Shown: positions 9,861-21,240 of the stretch, piece after piece
Layout of the letters: every line of letters begins with the position of its first letter
Numbering within the stretch: the stretch's first letter is position 1
Origin: Pseudobutyrivibrio ruminis DSM 9787
Lineage (GTDB): Bacteria > Bacillota > Clostridia > Lachnospirales > Lachnospiraceae
Length of the DNA stretch: 64,000 nucleotides
Direction: 5' to 3'
NCBI RefSeq assembly: GCF_900218035.1
Contig: NZ_OBMR01000002.1
Span: 248,001-312,000 of the forward strand
Program-made: the position numbers and the translations under genes
Notes under the pieces: generated by a model
Database searches by the model: none
The model's input: the letters and a program-made list of their open reading frames with translations, nothing else
Told to the model about the DNA's origin: nothing

Positions 9861-10670
9861 ATGAAACCTGGCGTATATCAGGCCACTAAAAAAGACGGAA
9901 CGGTCTATTATCGTGGCAATATCACTTACAATGGAAAACACATCAGCATAGGTAGCTTTTCTACAGAAGCTAAATGCAACAAAGCTTACAATGAGGCTTG
10001 GAGCATTATCAAAAATGAAGATATCACTATCTTAAATTTGCAAAGCAAAATCAAAGAGCTTCCATTTGATAAGTGCATCACTCTAATAAATTTTAGAGAC
10101 AACCATATTTATATTAAAACTCCAATATATCTTCAGAGAAATTATTTTCAATACTATTTAGATAAAACAACTATCTTGAAATTCGACAATGATGACCTCT
10201 TCTACTATTCAAGTCATAAGATTCAGTATCGCGGAGGCCACATGTTTGTCAGTGATTACGGAATGCAATACAACATTCTTGGCCGTTATGGCATCAAACC
10301 TTACAGCGTAAAAGGTAAGGACTTTCTCTTCGCCAATGGCGACGAAACTGATTTCAGATATTCAAACATTATAGTTGTAAATAAATATCACGGCGTATAC
10401 CGTGAGGAAAAGGCTGGAAAGGTAATCTATGCAGCTAAGATTCATCTTAATGGTGATTTTATAGTCGGCCGTTATAATAGCGAAGCAAAAGCTGCTATAG
10501 CTTACAACAAGGCAGTAGATTTATGTAAAGCCCGCGGTATGAAAAAAGCTTTTCCTACCAACTTTATATCTGAATATTCCCCTCGTGAATATGCCGACAT
10601 CTACACCGAAATCAAGATATCATCTCATCTGTATAAATTCTTTCATAATAAAAACTTCCGCGAGGCTTAG
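9861..10670 (+). CDS. AP2-domain protein with a degenerate HNH-like core
   Basis: The 269-residue protein has two AP2/ERF-like DNA-binding modules. The first is at about 4-50 (GVYQATKKDGTVYYRGNI, IGSFSTEAKCNKAYNEAW) and the second at about 177-225 (HGVYREEKAGKVIYAAKI, VGRYNSEAKAAIAYNKAV). Between them, FANGDETDFRYSNIIVVN aligns by eye with the usual HNH homing-endonuclease core (VDHINGD..DNRRENLRVV), but the catalytic His is replaced by Phe and the first Asn of DNRREN by Phe. It is therefore probably not a nuclease. I infer a DNA-binding protein derived from an AP2-HNH mobile endonuclease. The start follows a good AGGAGG site; a terminator overlaps its stop. Confidence 0.75.
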   Translation: MKPGVYQATKKDGTVYYRGNITYNGKHISIGSFSTEAKCNKAYNEAWSIIKNEDITILNLQSKIKELPFDKCITLINFRDNHIYIKTPIYLQRNYFQYYLDKTTILKFDNDDLFYYSSHKIQYRGGHMFVSDYGMQYNILGRYGIKPYSVKGKDFLFANGDETDFRYSNIIVVNKYHGVYREEKAGKVIYAAKIHLNGDFIVGRYNSEAKAAIAYNKAVDLCKARGMKKAFPTNFISEYSPREYADIYTEIKISSHLYKFFHNKNFREA

Positions 10671-10690
10671 GCCTCGCGGTTTATTTTTTA
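10658..10690. terminator. Intrinsic terminator between the AP2 gene and ilvC
   Basis: A strong CCGCGAGGC/GCCTCGCGG stem is followed on the plus strand by TTTATTTTTTAT. It overlaps the stop codon of the AP2 gene and lies just beyond the ilvC stop on the other strand, so it can serve both convergent genes. Confidence 0.85.
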
Positions 10691-10692
10691 TA

Positions 10693-12235
<1,543 letters not shown>

Positions 12236-12354
12236 AATGCTCTCCTAAAAATATAATCTCGTTTGCACTTTAATGCTTTGAAGTACGAAACTATTACAAA
12301 TTCTATCACAAACAATTTATATGTCAACCAAAAAGATTTCAGAATTTAGTAAAT

Positions 12355-13011
12355 TTAGTAATACTTTCCATCATATGGGTTATAGAGTCCCATTTGAATT
12401 GGCTGTCTCTTATCTTCGTAACACAAAGTAATATAAAAATCTCTGAATTCAAATCCCTGTTTTGTCCAGTAAGTACTTCCCTTTTCAAAATCACAGTACT
12501 CACTGAAATCAATCCACTGAAGGACCTGCATTAGTGGTCGGTCCATCATCTTGCAGGTAGCCTCTTTAAATGTCCAAACCTCAGTAAATTTTTTGTTTAC
12601 CTCGGTTTTCTTTAATGATTCCAAGTACTCTAAATCAGCCTTTGTAAAAAAGCGTTCAACTAAATCTCTATCGTATGGACGAATTCGCTCAACATCAATT
12701 CCAACAGGCTTATCTGAAATTGCCGCTACTGCAAAAAAATTAGAATGCGAAATACTAAAATCTACGTTTTTCGGCTGTATAAAAATGGGTTTTCCTTGAG
12801 AAGTTGATGAATAGACATATGGTCTTTCAATGTGATTTTCCCATAGAAGTTTTTCTAAAAGATGGGCAGCGCCTAATCTCTCACATTTGCCCTTTAAGGT
12901 CTTAGCCTCGTCAACATGTTCTCGTCTTTGGGGACTGATCATGCTGTACACTTCATCAAATATGAACGGATTTTGTAATGGCTCACAATTATATGCTGCT
13001 GCTTTAATCAT
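12355..13011 (-). CDS. 4'-Phosphopantetheinyl transferase, Sfp type
   Basis: The 218-residue protein carries the family motifs: FSISHSNFFAVAAISDKPVGIDVERI covers the conserved SHS and the magnesium-binding D-x-E, and EVWTFKEATCKMM corresponds to the WxxKEA motif. It transfers phosphopantetheine from CoA to Ser of carrier proteins. The length fits Sfp-type enzymes rather than the shorter AcpS. No carrier-protein or synthase genes are adjacent, so the target is unknown. It starts after an AAAGGGGG site and is divergent from the glycosyltransferase gene. Confidence 0.88.
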   Translation of the reverse strand: MIKAAAYNCEPLQNPFIFDEVYSMISPQRREHVDEAKTLKGKCERLGAAHLLEKLLWENHIERPYVYSSTSQGKPIFIQPKNVDFSISHSNFFAVAAISDKPVGIDVERIRPYDRDLVERFFTKADLEYLESLKKTEVNKKFTEVWTFKEATCKMMDRPLMQVLQWIDFSEYCDFEKGSTYWTKQGFEFRDFYITLCYEDKRQPIQMGLYNPYDGKYY

Positions 13012-13100
13012 ATTCTCCCCCTTTAACGTTTACATAAAGTATAACATAGTGAAAATTAAATATGATAAAATATTTGTGAACTATTCTTATAGGGGGCTAT

Positions 13101-14255
13101 ATGAAATTCTTAATTTTTGAGATGAAAACTGTATGCTATAATTCCTATCTTTACTTCGGGGACGCTTTAGGCAAAGCTCTCACCGATATGGGACATACAG
13201 TAGAATATTTTAAAGTAGACGAAGACGCCTTAGACGATTTAGAAAACTATGTAGGAGCAAAATACGATGCACTTATCGATTTCAATTCCGATTTGCCTCG
13301 TGCACTTATGGATGACGATTCATATTTTCTAGATCATGTAGATGCGCCTTTTTTTGATGTTATTCTAGACCACCCTCTATATCATCATGATTCATTGAAG
13401 CATAAGCTTAGCAATTTCAATGTAGTTTGCCTAGATGCAAAGCACCGAGACTACATTCTAAAATACTATCCTCATATCAAATCAGTTACTGTCACACCAA
13501 TGACTGGCGAATTAGCCTTCGGAAACGACGCCATCAACTGGGATGGTTATAATGAGCGCCCATACGATATTCTTTTATCCGGCACTTATACGGACCCTAC
13601 CAGACTTGAAGCTGCCATCCATAAGATTCCAGATTTCCTTGCACAAAACGTATACGAATTGATTGATATGATGCTTGCAGACAGTAGCCTTACAATAGAG
13701 GATGCTGTTGAAACTCTGGCAAGAAACGAAATCTACGACTACATTAATTCCGACCTTCCTTTACATACACAATCTTTCTATCTGGCAGATGCTTATGTGC
13801 GCTGCATAAACAGAAAGAATCTTGTGTTAGAGCTGGATAAATGCAGTCACAACTTCCATATTTTTGGCGCACTTTGGGAAGAATTAGATTTAAAGCATGC
13901 CACTCTCCATCGCGAGATTCCATTCAATCTTACATTTACAGTTTTTTCTAAGGCTAAAATATCTGTAAATATCATGCCAAATTTCAAAGCAGGTAGCCAC
14001 GACCGAGTATTCTCAGGCCAGCTAAATGGAGCCGTTTCTCTCACCGACCCTACTACTTTGCTGCTTTCAGAATATCAGCATGACCAAAATATACTATTCT
14101 ATGATTTGAATCATATGGATGAAATTTCTTCTATGGTAGATAGTCATTTGGATAAGCCTGATGAGCTAAAAAAAATAGCCCAAGGCGGATTTAATATCGC
14201 AAATGCGAATCACACCTGGGCTAATATTGCAAAATTAATTTTAACTAATCTTTAA
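13101..14255 (+). CDS. CgeB/YkvP-like glycosyltransferase
   Basis: The 384-residue protein appears to have a two-domain GT-B fold. The N-terminal half (DALGKALTDMGHTVEYF, DALIDFNSDLPRAL, FDVILDHPLYHH) resembles DUF3880-type acceptor domains. The C-terminal part has SKAKISVNIMPNFKAGSHDR, VFSGQLNGAVSLTD and ANANHTWANIAKLIL, which fits the Glyco_trans_1_2 (CgeB-like) domain. Donor and acceptor are not predictable. It is alone on the plus strand and its stop overlaps the end of the convergent aldolase-like gene by 4 bp. Confidence 0.7.
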   Translation: MKFLIFEMKTVCYNSYLYFGDALGKALTDMGHTVEYFKVDEDALDDLENYVGAKYDALIDFNSDLPRALMDDDSYFLDHVDAPFFDVILDHPLYHHDSLKHKLSNFNVVCLDAKHRDYILKYYPHIKSVTVTPMTGELAFGNDAINWDGYNERPYDILLSGTYTDPTRLEAAIHKIPDFLAQNVYELIDMMLADSSLTIEDAVETLARNEIYDYINSDLPLHTQSFYLADAYVRCINRKNLVLELDKCSHNFHIFGALWEELDLKHATLHREIPFNLTFTVFSKAKISVNIMPNFKAGSHDRVFSGQLNGAVSLTDPTTLLLSEYQHDQNILFYDLNHMDEISSMVDSHLDKPDELKKIAQGGFNIANANHTWANIAKLILTNL

Positions 14256-15229
14256 TCTAAATTAAGCATTTCCTGGTAGAAAGCGAAGTAATCCTTTCTA
14301 CCTTCTTTTGTAAATTGGATAGCTGTTCTTGGGTGCTGATTTAAAAGACCAGTTGTAAGGTATTGCATATCATATCCCCATACAACGCCCTGTTCCTTTA
14401 ATGGCATCATATAGTCCTCTACAAACTTGATAGCATATCTCTCCTTATATTTTGGATTCTTAAGAAAGCCAAGAAGAAGCTCCATAGCACAGTTTCCTGC
14501 TCCACGGCCCATACTACAATATGTAGCGTCCAAATAATCTACATTGTCACCAACAGCCTCTATCGTATTTGCGAACGCAAGCTTTTGATTATCATGTGCA
14601 TGCATTCCCACCTTTTTGTCATACTTAGACGCAATTTCATAGTACATATCAGCAATACGTTCTGTCTGTTCTGGATATAGAGAGCCGTAGCTATCTACGA
14701 TATAAATGCATGAAATAGGTGTCTGGCAAACAATATCAAGGGCTGACTTTATATCCTCCATTGAGGCTGTAGAAATAGCCATAATATTACAAGTAGTCTC
14801 GTAACCTTTCTTATAAGCATCCTCAATCATCTGAACCGCTCCAGGAAGCTGATGAAGATATGTAGCAACACGAATAAGATCCACAGGGCTTTCTGCCTTT
14901 GGATGAATATCCTCCTTGTAATTACAACGACCAACATCTGCCATAATTGCAAGCTTCAAATCAGTATTGTTATCGCCAACAATCTTTCTAATATAATCAT
15001 CAGATGAAAACTTCCATGGGCCAAAAGAATTCTCATCAAACTGTTCTTTGTCAGCTCGATAACCCATTTCCATATAGTCAACTCCAGCCTTTACATTTGT
15101 AAGATAAAGAGCCTTTGCAAATTCGTCTGTAAAATAAAAATCATTTACAAGACCTCCATCACGAAGTGTAGCATCTACTACCCTAACGCTTTCTCTTACT
15201 TCTAAAAGCTTTGAAATTTCCTTTTTCAT
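14252..15229 (-). CDS. HMGL-like (pyruvate carboxyltransferase family) aldolase
   Basis: The 325-residue protein is a TIM-barrel enzyme of the HMGL-like family. The catalytic start motif is VVDATLRDGGLVNDFYF (R-D-G) and the metal-binding H-x-H is in KKVGMHAHDNQKLAFANT. GAGNCAMELLLGFL near the C-terminus resembles 4-hydroxy-2-oxovalerate aldolases. It lacks the DmpG C-terminal extension, so the true substrate is unclear. It stands alone between convergent and terminator-bounded genes. It might make or break a 2-oxo acid linked to surface sugars, but that is only a guess. Confidence 0.75.
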   Translation of the reverse strand: MKKEISKLLEVRESVRVVDATLRDGGLVNDFYFTDEFAKALYLTNVKAGVDYMEMGYRADKEQFDENSFGPWKFSSDDYIRKIVGDNNTDLKLAIMADVGRCNYKEDIHPKAESPVDLIRVATYLHQLPGAVQMIEDAYKKGYETTCNIMAISTASMEDIKSALDIVCQTPISCIYIVDSYGSLYPEQTERIADMYYEIASKYDKKVGMHAHDNQKLAFANTIEAVGDNVDYLDATYCSMGRGAGNCAMELLLGFLKNPKYKERYAIKFVEDYMMPLKEQGVVWGYDMQYLTTGLLNQHPRTAIQFTKEGRKDYFAFYQEMLNLD

Positions 15230-15294
15230 CTGTCCATCCTCCAGTTACTTTAGTGATTAAAAGTAGTAAAGTAAATTATAAACGTATCTGACCA

Positions 15295-15332
15295 AAAAAA
15301 CAAGCCTATTGCAGATTATCTCCGCAATAGGC
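15295..15332 (-). terminator. Intrinsic terminator after first chemoreceptor gene
   Basis: A GCCTATTGC/GCAATAGGC stem with an 11-base loop is followed on the minus strand by TTGTTTTTTT. It is 6 bp past the stop of the chemoreceptor gene. Confidence 0.85.
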
Positions 15333-15338
15333 AAATAA

Positions 15339-17147
15339 TTATACTACTTCGAATTTCATAGCGCTTTCATTAAGCTGCTTAGTAACAATACTGTTTTTAT
15401 CCATATCATCATTAATGCCCTGGATTTCACTAACAATATCAGTAGCTGCTGTAGCAGACATATTTATCGCCATTGAGCTTTCCTGAATAGAATCTCCAAT
15501 TGTAAGAATCTTTGCAGACATTTCATCCATAACTTCGTTAAGATTATTTGTCTTATCAGAAAATGCAGCAAGCATTTCTTCAATCATAGTGGCTGTGTTT
15601 TCAAACTTATCACCAGTCTCTACAAATGCATCATAATCACGTAAAACATTTTCATTAATAAACTGGATAACCTGAACTGCATTGTCTGACAATGCTTGAA
15701 CTGCTGTAGTAACTTTCTCAGAGATTTCCTGGATATTTCCAGCTGTGTCTCTAGAGTTTGCAGCCAGCTTACTGATTTCGTCTGCTACTACCGCAAAACC
15801 TCTACCAGCTTCACCAGCACGAGCAGCTTCAATAGAAGCATTAAGTGCAAGTAAGTTTGTCTGACTAGCAATATCAAGAATATCATTAGTCAAATCGCTA
15901 ATCTGATTAACCTGCTCTGATTCTTTAACAGATTCTTCAAGGACACATGAAAGCTCTTCAATTTTGCTGCCCGTATTAGCTTTCTTGCTATTAGCTTCTT
16001 TTTTGATTTCATCAGCCTGAAGCTTAATCTCATTAGCTTTCTCTGAGCCTGTTTGTGATTCCTCACTGATAGCTGCAGTAGCTTTCTTAGCGATCTTAAG
16101 TTTGTCCTCTAAATCTACAGTTGAGAATGTAATTGTTTCCATAGAAGCAACCAATTCTTCCATTGCTGCAGAAGTATTTGTAACATTGTTGCTAGCACTC
16201 TGAAGCTTTCCAACCATGCTATCTGCAGAAGTCTTCAAAACATTTGCTCCAAATTTTACATCCTTAATTACATTCTGTAATGTCTCCATAAACTGGTTAA
16301 TATTGTCAGAAATAAGACTAAGCTCAGTCTTTGTATTTGTATTAAGACGTGTAGTCAAATCTCCTCTACCATCTTCTATACTATTAATGATTTCTTGAAG
16401 CTCATTAGACATGCTAATAATTTTCTTGTTCACTCTTACGTAAGTAAGAACAAAAGAAACCACAATAAGTGCAATTACTATGCCCATAACAATATACGCG
16501 CCAATAGAAACGTCAAAAACGTATGAACTAAGATAAGTTCCAAAACCTGATTGTAAATCATTTACGCCGTTATTTAACGCATCCATTGATTCATTGATAT
16601 TGTCCAGGTATGTACCATAATCACCAAATACATACTTTACAGCACCAGCAACATCTCCCTTAAGAATACAACTTCTGATGTTATCTACTGCTGATAAATA
16701 AACCTCAACATTTTCTCTGTTTGTTGATACAAGCTGTGCGCCATCTTCCAAATCACTAACTAATAAGCAATTATCCAAATAATTCAAATGTGAATCTATA
16801 TCAGAAATATACGAATCCATAACCTCAAAATCTGATGTAGTAATAACTGTCCCCGATTCAGCCTGTCCCATGTATCTATTGAGTTCTGCTGAAATATGAA
16901 TTACATCTGCCTTTAATTCATAGGCTTCTCTAGCACACTCCAACTGACTATTGCCTGTTGTAACTGCGTAATTTTTTAATTTGTACAGTGCGCCAATTGA
17001 AGTAAATACATATAGCATGAATGCTAGAAGAATCAATAGATTCAAAACGACATTTTGAAACTTAATTGAATAAAAGAATTTACTGCCCCCTTCCTTTCTT
17101 CCTTCAGAAGAATAATTCTCACCCATTAGTTCTTTTTTCTTTTTCAT
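15339..17147 (-). CDS. Methyl-accepting chemotaxis protein
   Basis: The 602-residue receptor has a basic cytoplasmic N-terminus (1-32), TM1 at about 33-53, a helical extracytoplasmic sensor of about 160 residues (four-helix-bundle type), TM2 at about 213-235 and a HAMP-like segment. It ends with the long cytoplasmic signalling coiled coil, with the conserved tip [20 protein letters not shown]. It relays ligand binding to CheA/CheW. The ligand is unknown. It is a close paralogue of the next receptor, and each gene has its own terminator. Confidence 0.93.
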   Translation of the reverse strand: MKKKKELMGENYSSEGRKEGGSKFFYSIKFQNVVLNLLILLAFMLYVFTSIGALYKLKNYAVTTGNSQLECAREAYELKADVIHISAELNRYMGQAESGTVITTSDFEVMDSYISDIDSHLNYLDNCLLVSDLEDGAQLVSTNRENVEVYLSAVDNIRSCILKGDVAGAVKYVFGDYGTYLDNINESMDALNNGVNDLQSGFGTYLSSYVFDVSIGAYIVMGIVIALIVVSFVLTYVRVNKKIISMSNELQEIINSIEDGRGDLTTRLNTNTKTELSLISDNINQFMETLQNVIKDVKFGANVLKTSADSMVGKLQSASNNVTNTSAAMEELVASMETITFSTVDLEDKLKIAKKATAAISEESQTGSEKANEIKLQADEIKKEANSKKANTGSKIEELSCVLEESVKESEQVNQISDLTNDILDIASQTNLLALNASIEAARAGEAGRGFAVVADEISKLAANSRDTAGNIQEISEKVTTAVQALSDNAVQVIQFINENVLRDYDAFVETGDKFENTATMIEEMLAAFSDKTNNLNEVMDEMSAKILTIGDSIQESSMAINMSATAATDIVSEIQGINDDMDKNSIVTKQLNESAMKFEVV

Positions 17148-17264
17148 ATTGCCTTCATCCTTTTAGTAATTATATTTTTGCACAGCAATCGTATTCTACA
17201 CCATTATTCAGAATTATGGAACTAGCAGCACAATAAATATATTGGGTTTTATAGTATTTTTTTA

Positions 17265-17305
17265 AGATATAAAAAGAGCCCTATAGATTACATCTATAGA
17301 GCTCT
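17265..17305 (-). terminator. Intrinsic terminator after second chemoreceptor gene
   Basis: AGAGC-cc-TATAGAT pairs with ATCTATA-g-GCTCT around a 3-base loop, and a T-run (CTCTTTTTATATC) follows on the minus strand. It lies 20 bp after the receptor stop codon. Confidence 0.85.
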
Positions 17306-17324
17306 AATATTAAATTCTAAAAGC

Positions 17325-19181
17325 CTAAACTATCTCAAATTTTTGAGTACTTGAATTTAATTGCTTTGTAACATCATTATTTTGATCCATAGCTTCATTG
17401 ATGCCCTGGATTTCACCAACGATTTCCGTAGCAGCCTGAGCGCTCATACCAATAGCATTAGAGCTTTCATTTACAGAATTAGAAATTGTCTCAATTCTAT
17501 CAGCCATCTCATTCATTACATTGTTTAGATTATCTGCCTTGTCTGAGAATGTAGCCAACATTTCATCAATCATTATAGCTGTATCTTCAAATTTAGATCC
17601 AGTTTCTACGAAGGCATCATAATCAGCCAAAACATTTTCATTGATGAATTCAATAACTTGAACCGCATTATCTGAAAGTGTTTTAACAGCCGCTGTAACC
17701 TTAGCAGAAATTTCCTGAATATTTCCAGCTGTATCTCTTGAGTTTGCTGCAAGTTTACTAATCTCATCAGCTACAACAGCGAATCCCTTTCCAGCCTCAC
17801 CAGCTCTGGCAGCTTCGATAGATGCATTAAGAGCAAGCAAGTTTGTCTGGCTGGCAATGTCAAGAATCTCGTTTGTCAAATCACCAATTTGGTTGACCTG
17901 CTCAGATTCTTTTACAGAAACCTCGAGAACTCTAGATAACTCTTCCATCTTAGCTCCAGTGTTATCCTTCTTCTCAGTTGCTTCTTTCTTGATTTCATCA
18001 GCTGCCATTTTGATCTCATTTGCTTTAGAAGCGCCTTCTTTTGCCTCGGCATCTATAGCATTCGTAGCCTCTCTAACTTCAAATACCTTGTCATTTAAAT
18101 CAATTGCTGTAGTAGAAACATTCTCCATTGACGCTGCCAACTCTTCCATTGCTGCTGAAGTATTAGTGACATTATCAGATGCACTTTGAATCTTAACAAC
18201 CATACTGTCTGAAGATGTACTAAGAACGCTAGCGCCCTCTTTAACATCCTTAATAACACCTTGAAGTGTTCCAAGAAACTCATTGATTCCATCAGATATC
18301 ATAGCTAGTTCAGTTTTTGTCTTCGTATTAATACGAGCTGTAAGGTCTCCTTTTCCTCTATTAATATTATTTATAATTGATTGTAATTCATAAGAAATAC
18401 CAAGAATAGTTTTGTTAATTCTAATAAATGAAAGCAGGAAGCTAACTATAATAAGAACCACAACTATTCCCATTACAAAGTAGCCCTTCATTGATACTTG
18501 CGAAATGTAGCTATCTAAATACCCTGAAAAACCTTCACTCAATGAAGTAATAGCAGCATCTACAGCATCAAGTGATGCATAAGCAGCCTCCAGATTGGTA
18601 CCATATTCAGTTGAAACATATCCAATAGCTCCAGCCATATCCGAAGCTGCTATATATCCCTTTAATGTTTCAGCAGATGATGCAAAAGCTTCTGTATTTG
18701 TTCTTAAATCCGCAACTATTTGCTCACCATCTGATACATTGCTAACTATTATTGATGATTCCATATAAGTAAGATGATTTTCTAAGTCATCTATATATGA
18801 GTTCATATCATCAAATTCTGAAGCACTCATTATAGTACCTGCTTCACATTGACCTAAAGTGCGATTTATTTCTGCAGATATGTGTATAATATCCTGTCTT
18901 AATTGAGCTGATTCCTCAGCACATATCAACTCATTCTCACTTGCCACTAAAGCTTGTGACTTCACACTTTGCATTGCAGTATTTGATATTATCGCATATA
19001 CGATAAATGCAACTAATATTACTACATTAACAATAATATTTTGAAATGTAATTGATTGGAAAAAATTGCCTTTATTGTGTTCCGCAATCTTTACTACTCC
19101 TGCAATGTTTTCCTTTTGCTCTTCTGAAAGATTTTGGTCTAATCTCTCTCTAATAGCCTCTTTTCTTTCTTCTCTGCCCAT
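17325..19181 (-). CDS. Methyl-accepting chemotaxis protein, paralogue
   Basis: The 618-residue receptor has the same plan as its neighbour: a charged N-terminal tail (1-42), TM1 at about 45-66, a four-helix-type sensor, TM2 at about 225-250, HAMP, and a signalling domain with the tip [20 protein letters not shown]. The cytoplasmic halves of the two receptors are nearly identical over long stretches and the sensor regions are more divergent. This suggests tandem duplication with specialised ligand binding. Neither protein ends in a CheR-binding pentapeptide. Confidence 0.93.
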   Translation of the reverse strand: MGREERKEAIRERLDQNLSEEQKENIAGVVKIAEHNKGNFFQSITFQNIIVNVVILVAFIVYAIISNTAMQSVKSQALVASENELICAEESAQLRQDIIHISAEINRTLGQCEAGTIMSASEFDDMNSYIDDLENHLTYMESSIIVSNVSDGEQIVADLRTNTEAFASSAETLKGYIAASDMAGAIGYVSTEYGTNLEAAYASLDAVDAAITSLSEGFSGYLDSYISQVSMKGYFVMGIVVVLIIVSFLLSFIRINKTILGISYELQSIINNINRGKGDLTARINTKTKTELAMISDGINEFLGTLQGVIKDVKEGASVLSTSSDSMVVKIQSASDNVTNTSAAMEELAASMENVSTTAIDLNDKVFEVREATNAIDAEAKEGASKANEIKMAADEIKKEATEKKDNTGAKMEELSRVLEVSVKESEQVNQIGDLTNEILDIASQTNLLALNASIEAARAGEAGKGFAVVADEISKLAANSRDTAGNIQEISAKVTAAVKTLSDNAVQVIEFINENVLADYDAFVETGSKFEDTAIMIDEMLATFSDKADNLNNVMNEMADRIETISNSVNESSNAIGMSAQAATEIVGEIQGINEAMDQNNDVTKQLNSSTQKFEIV

Positions 19182-19289
19182 AGAACTACCCCCTATATAA
19201 ATAAACGTCCATTAATTCTCTTAAAATATTATAGTATGAATTTTATAATGTGTAATACAATGCACAAAAAAAACATATTATTTTAAAAT

Positions 19290-19333
19290 ATTCATCAAAA
19301 AAGAGCCCTTAGGCAAAACCTAAGAGCTCTTTA
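19290..19333 (-). terminator. Intrinsic terminator after the GGGtGRT gene
   Basis: AGAGC-cc-TTAGG pairs with CCTAA-GAGCTCT and a T6 run follows on the minus strand. It lies 24 bp past the stop of the GGGtGRT gene. Confidence 0.85.
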
Positions 19334-19356
19334 ATATAACGCTACGCTCGATTTAA

Positions 19357-20367
19357 TTAAAACTTACCAGCAGTAGCAGCTTCCTCAACAGAAACAGCAA
19401 CAGCAACTGTTGCACCTACCATTGGGTTGTTACCCATACCGATAAGACCCATCATCTCAACGTGTGCAGGAACTGAAGATGAACCAGCGAACTGAGCATC
19501 TGAGTGCATACGTCCAAGAGTATCTGTCATACCGTATGAAGCAGGACCTGCTGCCATGTTATCTGGGTGAAGTGTACGTCCTGTACCACCGCCTGAAGCA
19601 ACTGAGAAGTACTTCTTGCCGAGGTCAACGCACTCCTTCTTGTATGTACCAGCTACTGGATGCTGGAAACGTGTTGGGTTTGTAGAGTTACCTGTGATAG
19701 ATACACCTACGTTCTCATGATGCATGATAGCAACACCTTCCTGAACATCATCAGCGCCATAGCACTTAACTGTAGCACGAAGACCGTTTGAGTATGCCTT
19801 CTCTGATACGATGTTAAGCTTAGCTTCCTTGTAATCGTACTTTGTCTCAACAAATGTGAAACCATTGATACGAGAAATAATCTGAGCAGCATCCTTTCCA
19901 AGACCGTTAAGGATTACTCTAAGAGGCTTCTGACGAACCTTGTTAGCCTTCTCAGCGATACCGATAGCACCTTCAGCAGCAGCGAATGACTCGTGACCTG
20001 CTAAGAAACAGAAGCACTCTGTCTCCTCCTCAAGGAGCATCTTTCCAAGGTTACCATGTCCAAGACCTACCTTACGGTGATCAGCAACAGAACCTGGAAT
20101 ACAGAAAGACTGAAGTCCCTCTCCGATTGCTGCAGCTGCATCAGCAGCCTTGCGGCAATTCTTCTTAATAGCGATTGCAGCACCTACAGTGTAAGCCCAG
20201 CAAGCGTTCTCGAAGCAGATAGGCTGAATCTTCTTTACCTGCTCGTATACATCAAGACCTGCGTCCTTAGTAATCTTCTCAGCTTCTTCGATTGAGCTGA
20301 TACCATACTTATTAAGAACTGCGTTAATCTGATCAATTCTTCTCTCATATGATTCAAATAAAGCCAT
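19357..20367 (-). CDS. GGGtGRT family protein
   Basis: The 336-residue protein contains the signature VASGGGTGRTLHPDNM that gives this uncharacterised family its name. Other well-kept segments are ICFENACWAYTVGAAIAI, LGHGNLGKMLLEEETECF and MMGLIGMGNNPMVGATVAV. No signal peptide or membrane segment is visible. It starts after GGAAAGGAG and follows an Fe-S scaffold-like gene by 21 bp, a pairing I recognise as usual for this family. The biochemical function is unknown; the partner suggests an Fe-S or redox role, which is inference. Confidence 0.9.
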   Translation of the reverse strand: MALFESYERRIDQINAVLNKYGISSIEEAEKITKDAGLDVYEQVKKIQPICFENACWAYTVGAAIAIKKNCRKAADAAAAIGEGLQSFCIPGSVADHRKVGLGHGNLGKMLLEEETECFCFLAGHESFAAAEGAIGIAEKANKVRQKPLRVILNGLGKDAAQIISRINGFTFVETKYDYKEAKLNIVSEKAYSNGLRATVKCYGADDVQEGVAIMHHENVGVSITGNSTNPTRFQHPVAGTYKKECVDLGKKYFSVASGGGTGRTLHPDNMAAGPASYGMTDTLGRMHSDAQFAGSSSVPAHVEMMGLIGMGNNPMVGATVAVAVSVEEAATAGKF

Positions 20368-20388
20368 TTTTGTTTCTCCTTTCCTATA

Positions 20389-21081
20389 TTATTCCTGACG
20401 TGGATCGATAATCTTAGCAGCATCGTCAACACGACCGTACTGGCCCTTTGCCTTTTCCCATGCTGTGTTAGGATCATCACCCTTCTTAATGAAGTCTGTC
20501 ATCTTTCCAAGAGAAACAAACTGATATCCGATAACTTCGTTATCATCATCAAGTGCGATACCTGTTACATAGCCTTCAGCCATTTCAAGGTAACGAACAC
20601 CCTTTTCCTTTGTTGCGTACATTGTACCAACCTGTGAACGAAGACCCTTTCCAAGATCCTCAAGACCAGCACCGATTGCAAGTCCGTCATCAGAGAATGC
20701 AGACTGTGTACGTCCGTAAACGATCTGAAGGAAAAGCTCTCTCATAGCTGTGTTGATAGCGTCGCAAACAAGGTCTGTATTAAGAGCCTCAAGGATTGTC
20801 TTTCCCTGAAGAATCTCTGCAGCCATAGCTGCTGAATGTGTCATACCTGAGCAACCAATTGTCTCAACAAGTGCTTCCTCAATAACACCATTCTTAACAT
20901 TTAAAGATAATTTGCAGGCACCCTGCTGTGGAGCACACCAGCCAACACCGTGTGTGAAACCGCTAATATCAGAAATCTGCTTAGCGTGTACCCATTTTCC
21001 CTCTTCAGGGATAGGAGCTGGTTCATGCTTTGCGCCCTTTGCTACAGGACACATGTTTTCTACTTCTTTTGTGTAAATCAT
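20389..21081 (-). CDS. Iron-sulfur cluster assembly scaffold-like protein
   Basis: The 230-residue protein resembles the IscU/NifU N-terminal scaffold fold. Cysteines lie in the right kind of positions (GVGWCAPQQGACKLSL, LVETIGCSGMTHSAAMAA, DLVCDAINTA). It is longer than a typical IscU (about 130-150), with an N-terminal extension containing ENMCPVAKG and a C-terminal tail. It is co-transcribed with the GGGtGRT gene. It probably carries an Fe-S cluster or assembles one for its partner. No IscS-type desulfurase is nearby. Confidence 0.85.
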   Translation of the reverse strand: MIYTKEVENMCPVAKGAKHEPAPIPEEGKWVHAKQISDISGFTHGVGWCAPQQGACKLSLNVKNGVIEEALVETIGCSGMTHSAAMAAEILQGKTILEALNTDLVCDAINTAMRELFLQIVYGRTQSAFSDDGLAIGAGLEDLGKGLRSQVGTMYATKEKGVRYLEMAEGYVTGIALDDDNEVIGYQFVSLGKMTDFIKKGDDPNTAWEKAKGQYGRVDDAAKIIDPRQE

Positions 21082-21240
21082 TGTAGAACTCCTTTCTATA
21101 ATTCCATTAATATACTGCTACCTACATTAATGACCTAATTATATAAACGCATAGAAACGCGTTATTGATTACATTTTCTCACTTTCTGTGGCTTTAGTAA
21201 AGTATTCTTTTGTATTTTCGTTAAAAAATTATCTAAATAT

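Noticed and set aside
12236-12354. T-box or leucine/valine attenuator before ilvN
   Set aside because: Only a weak imperfect hairpin is visible. There is no T-box sequence, no leader peptide rich in branched-chain codons and no terminator.
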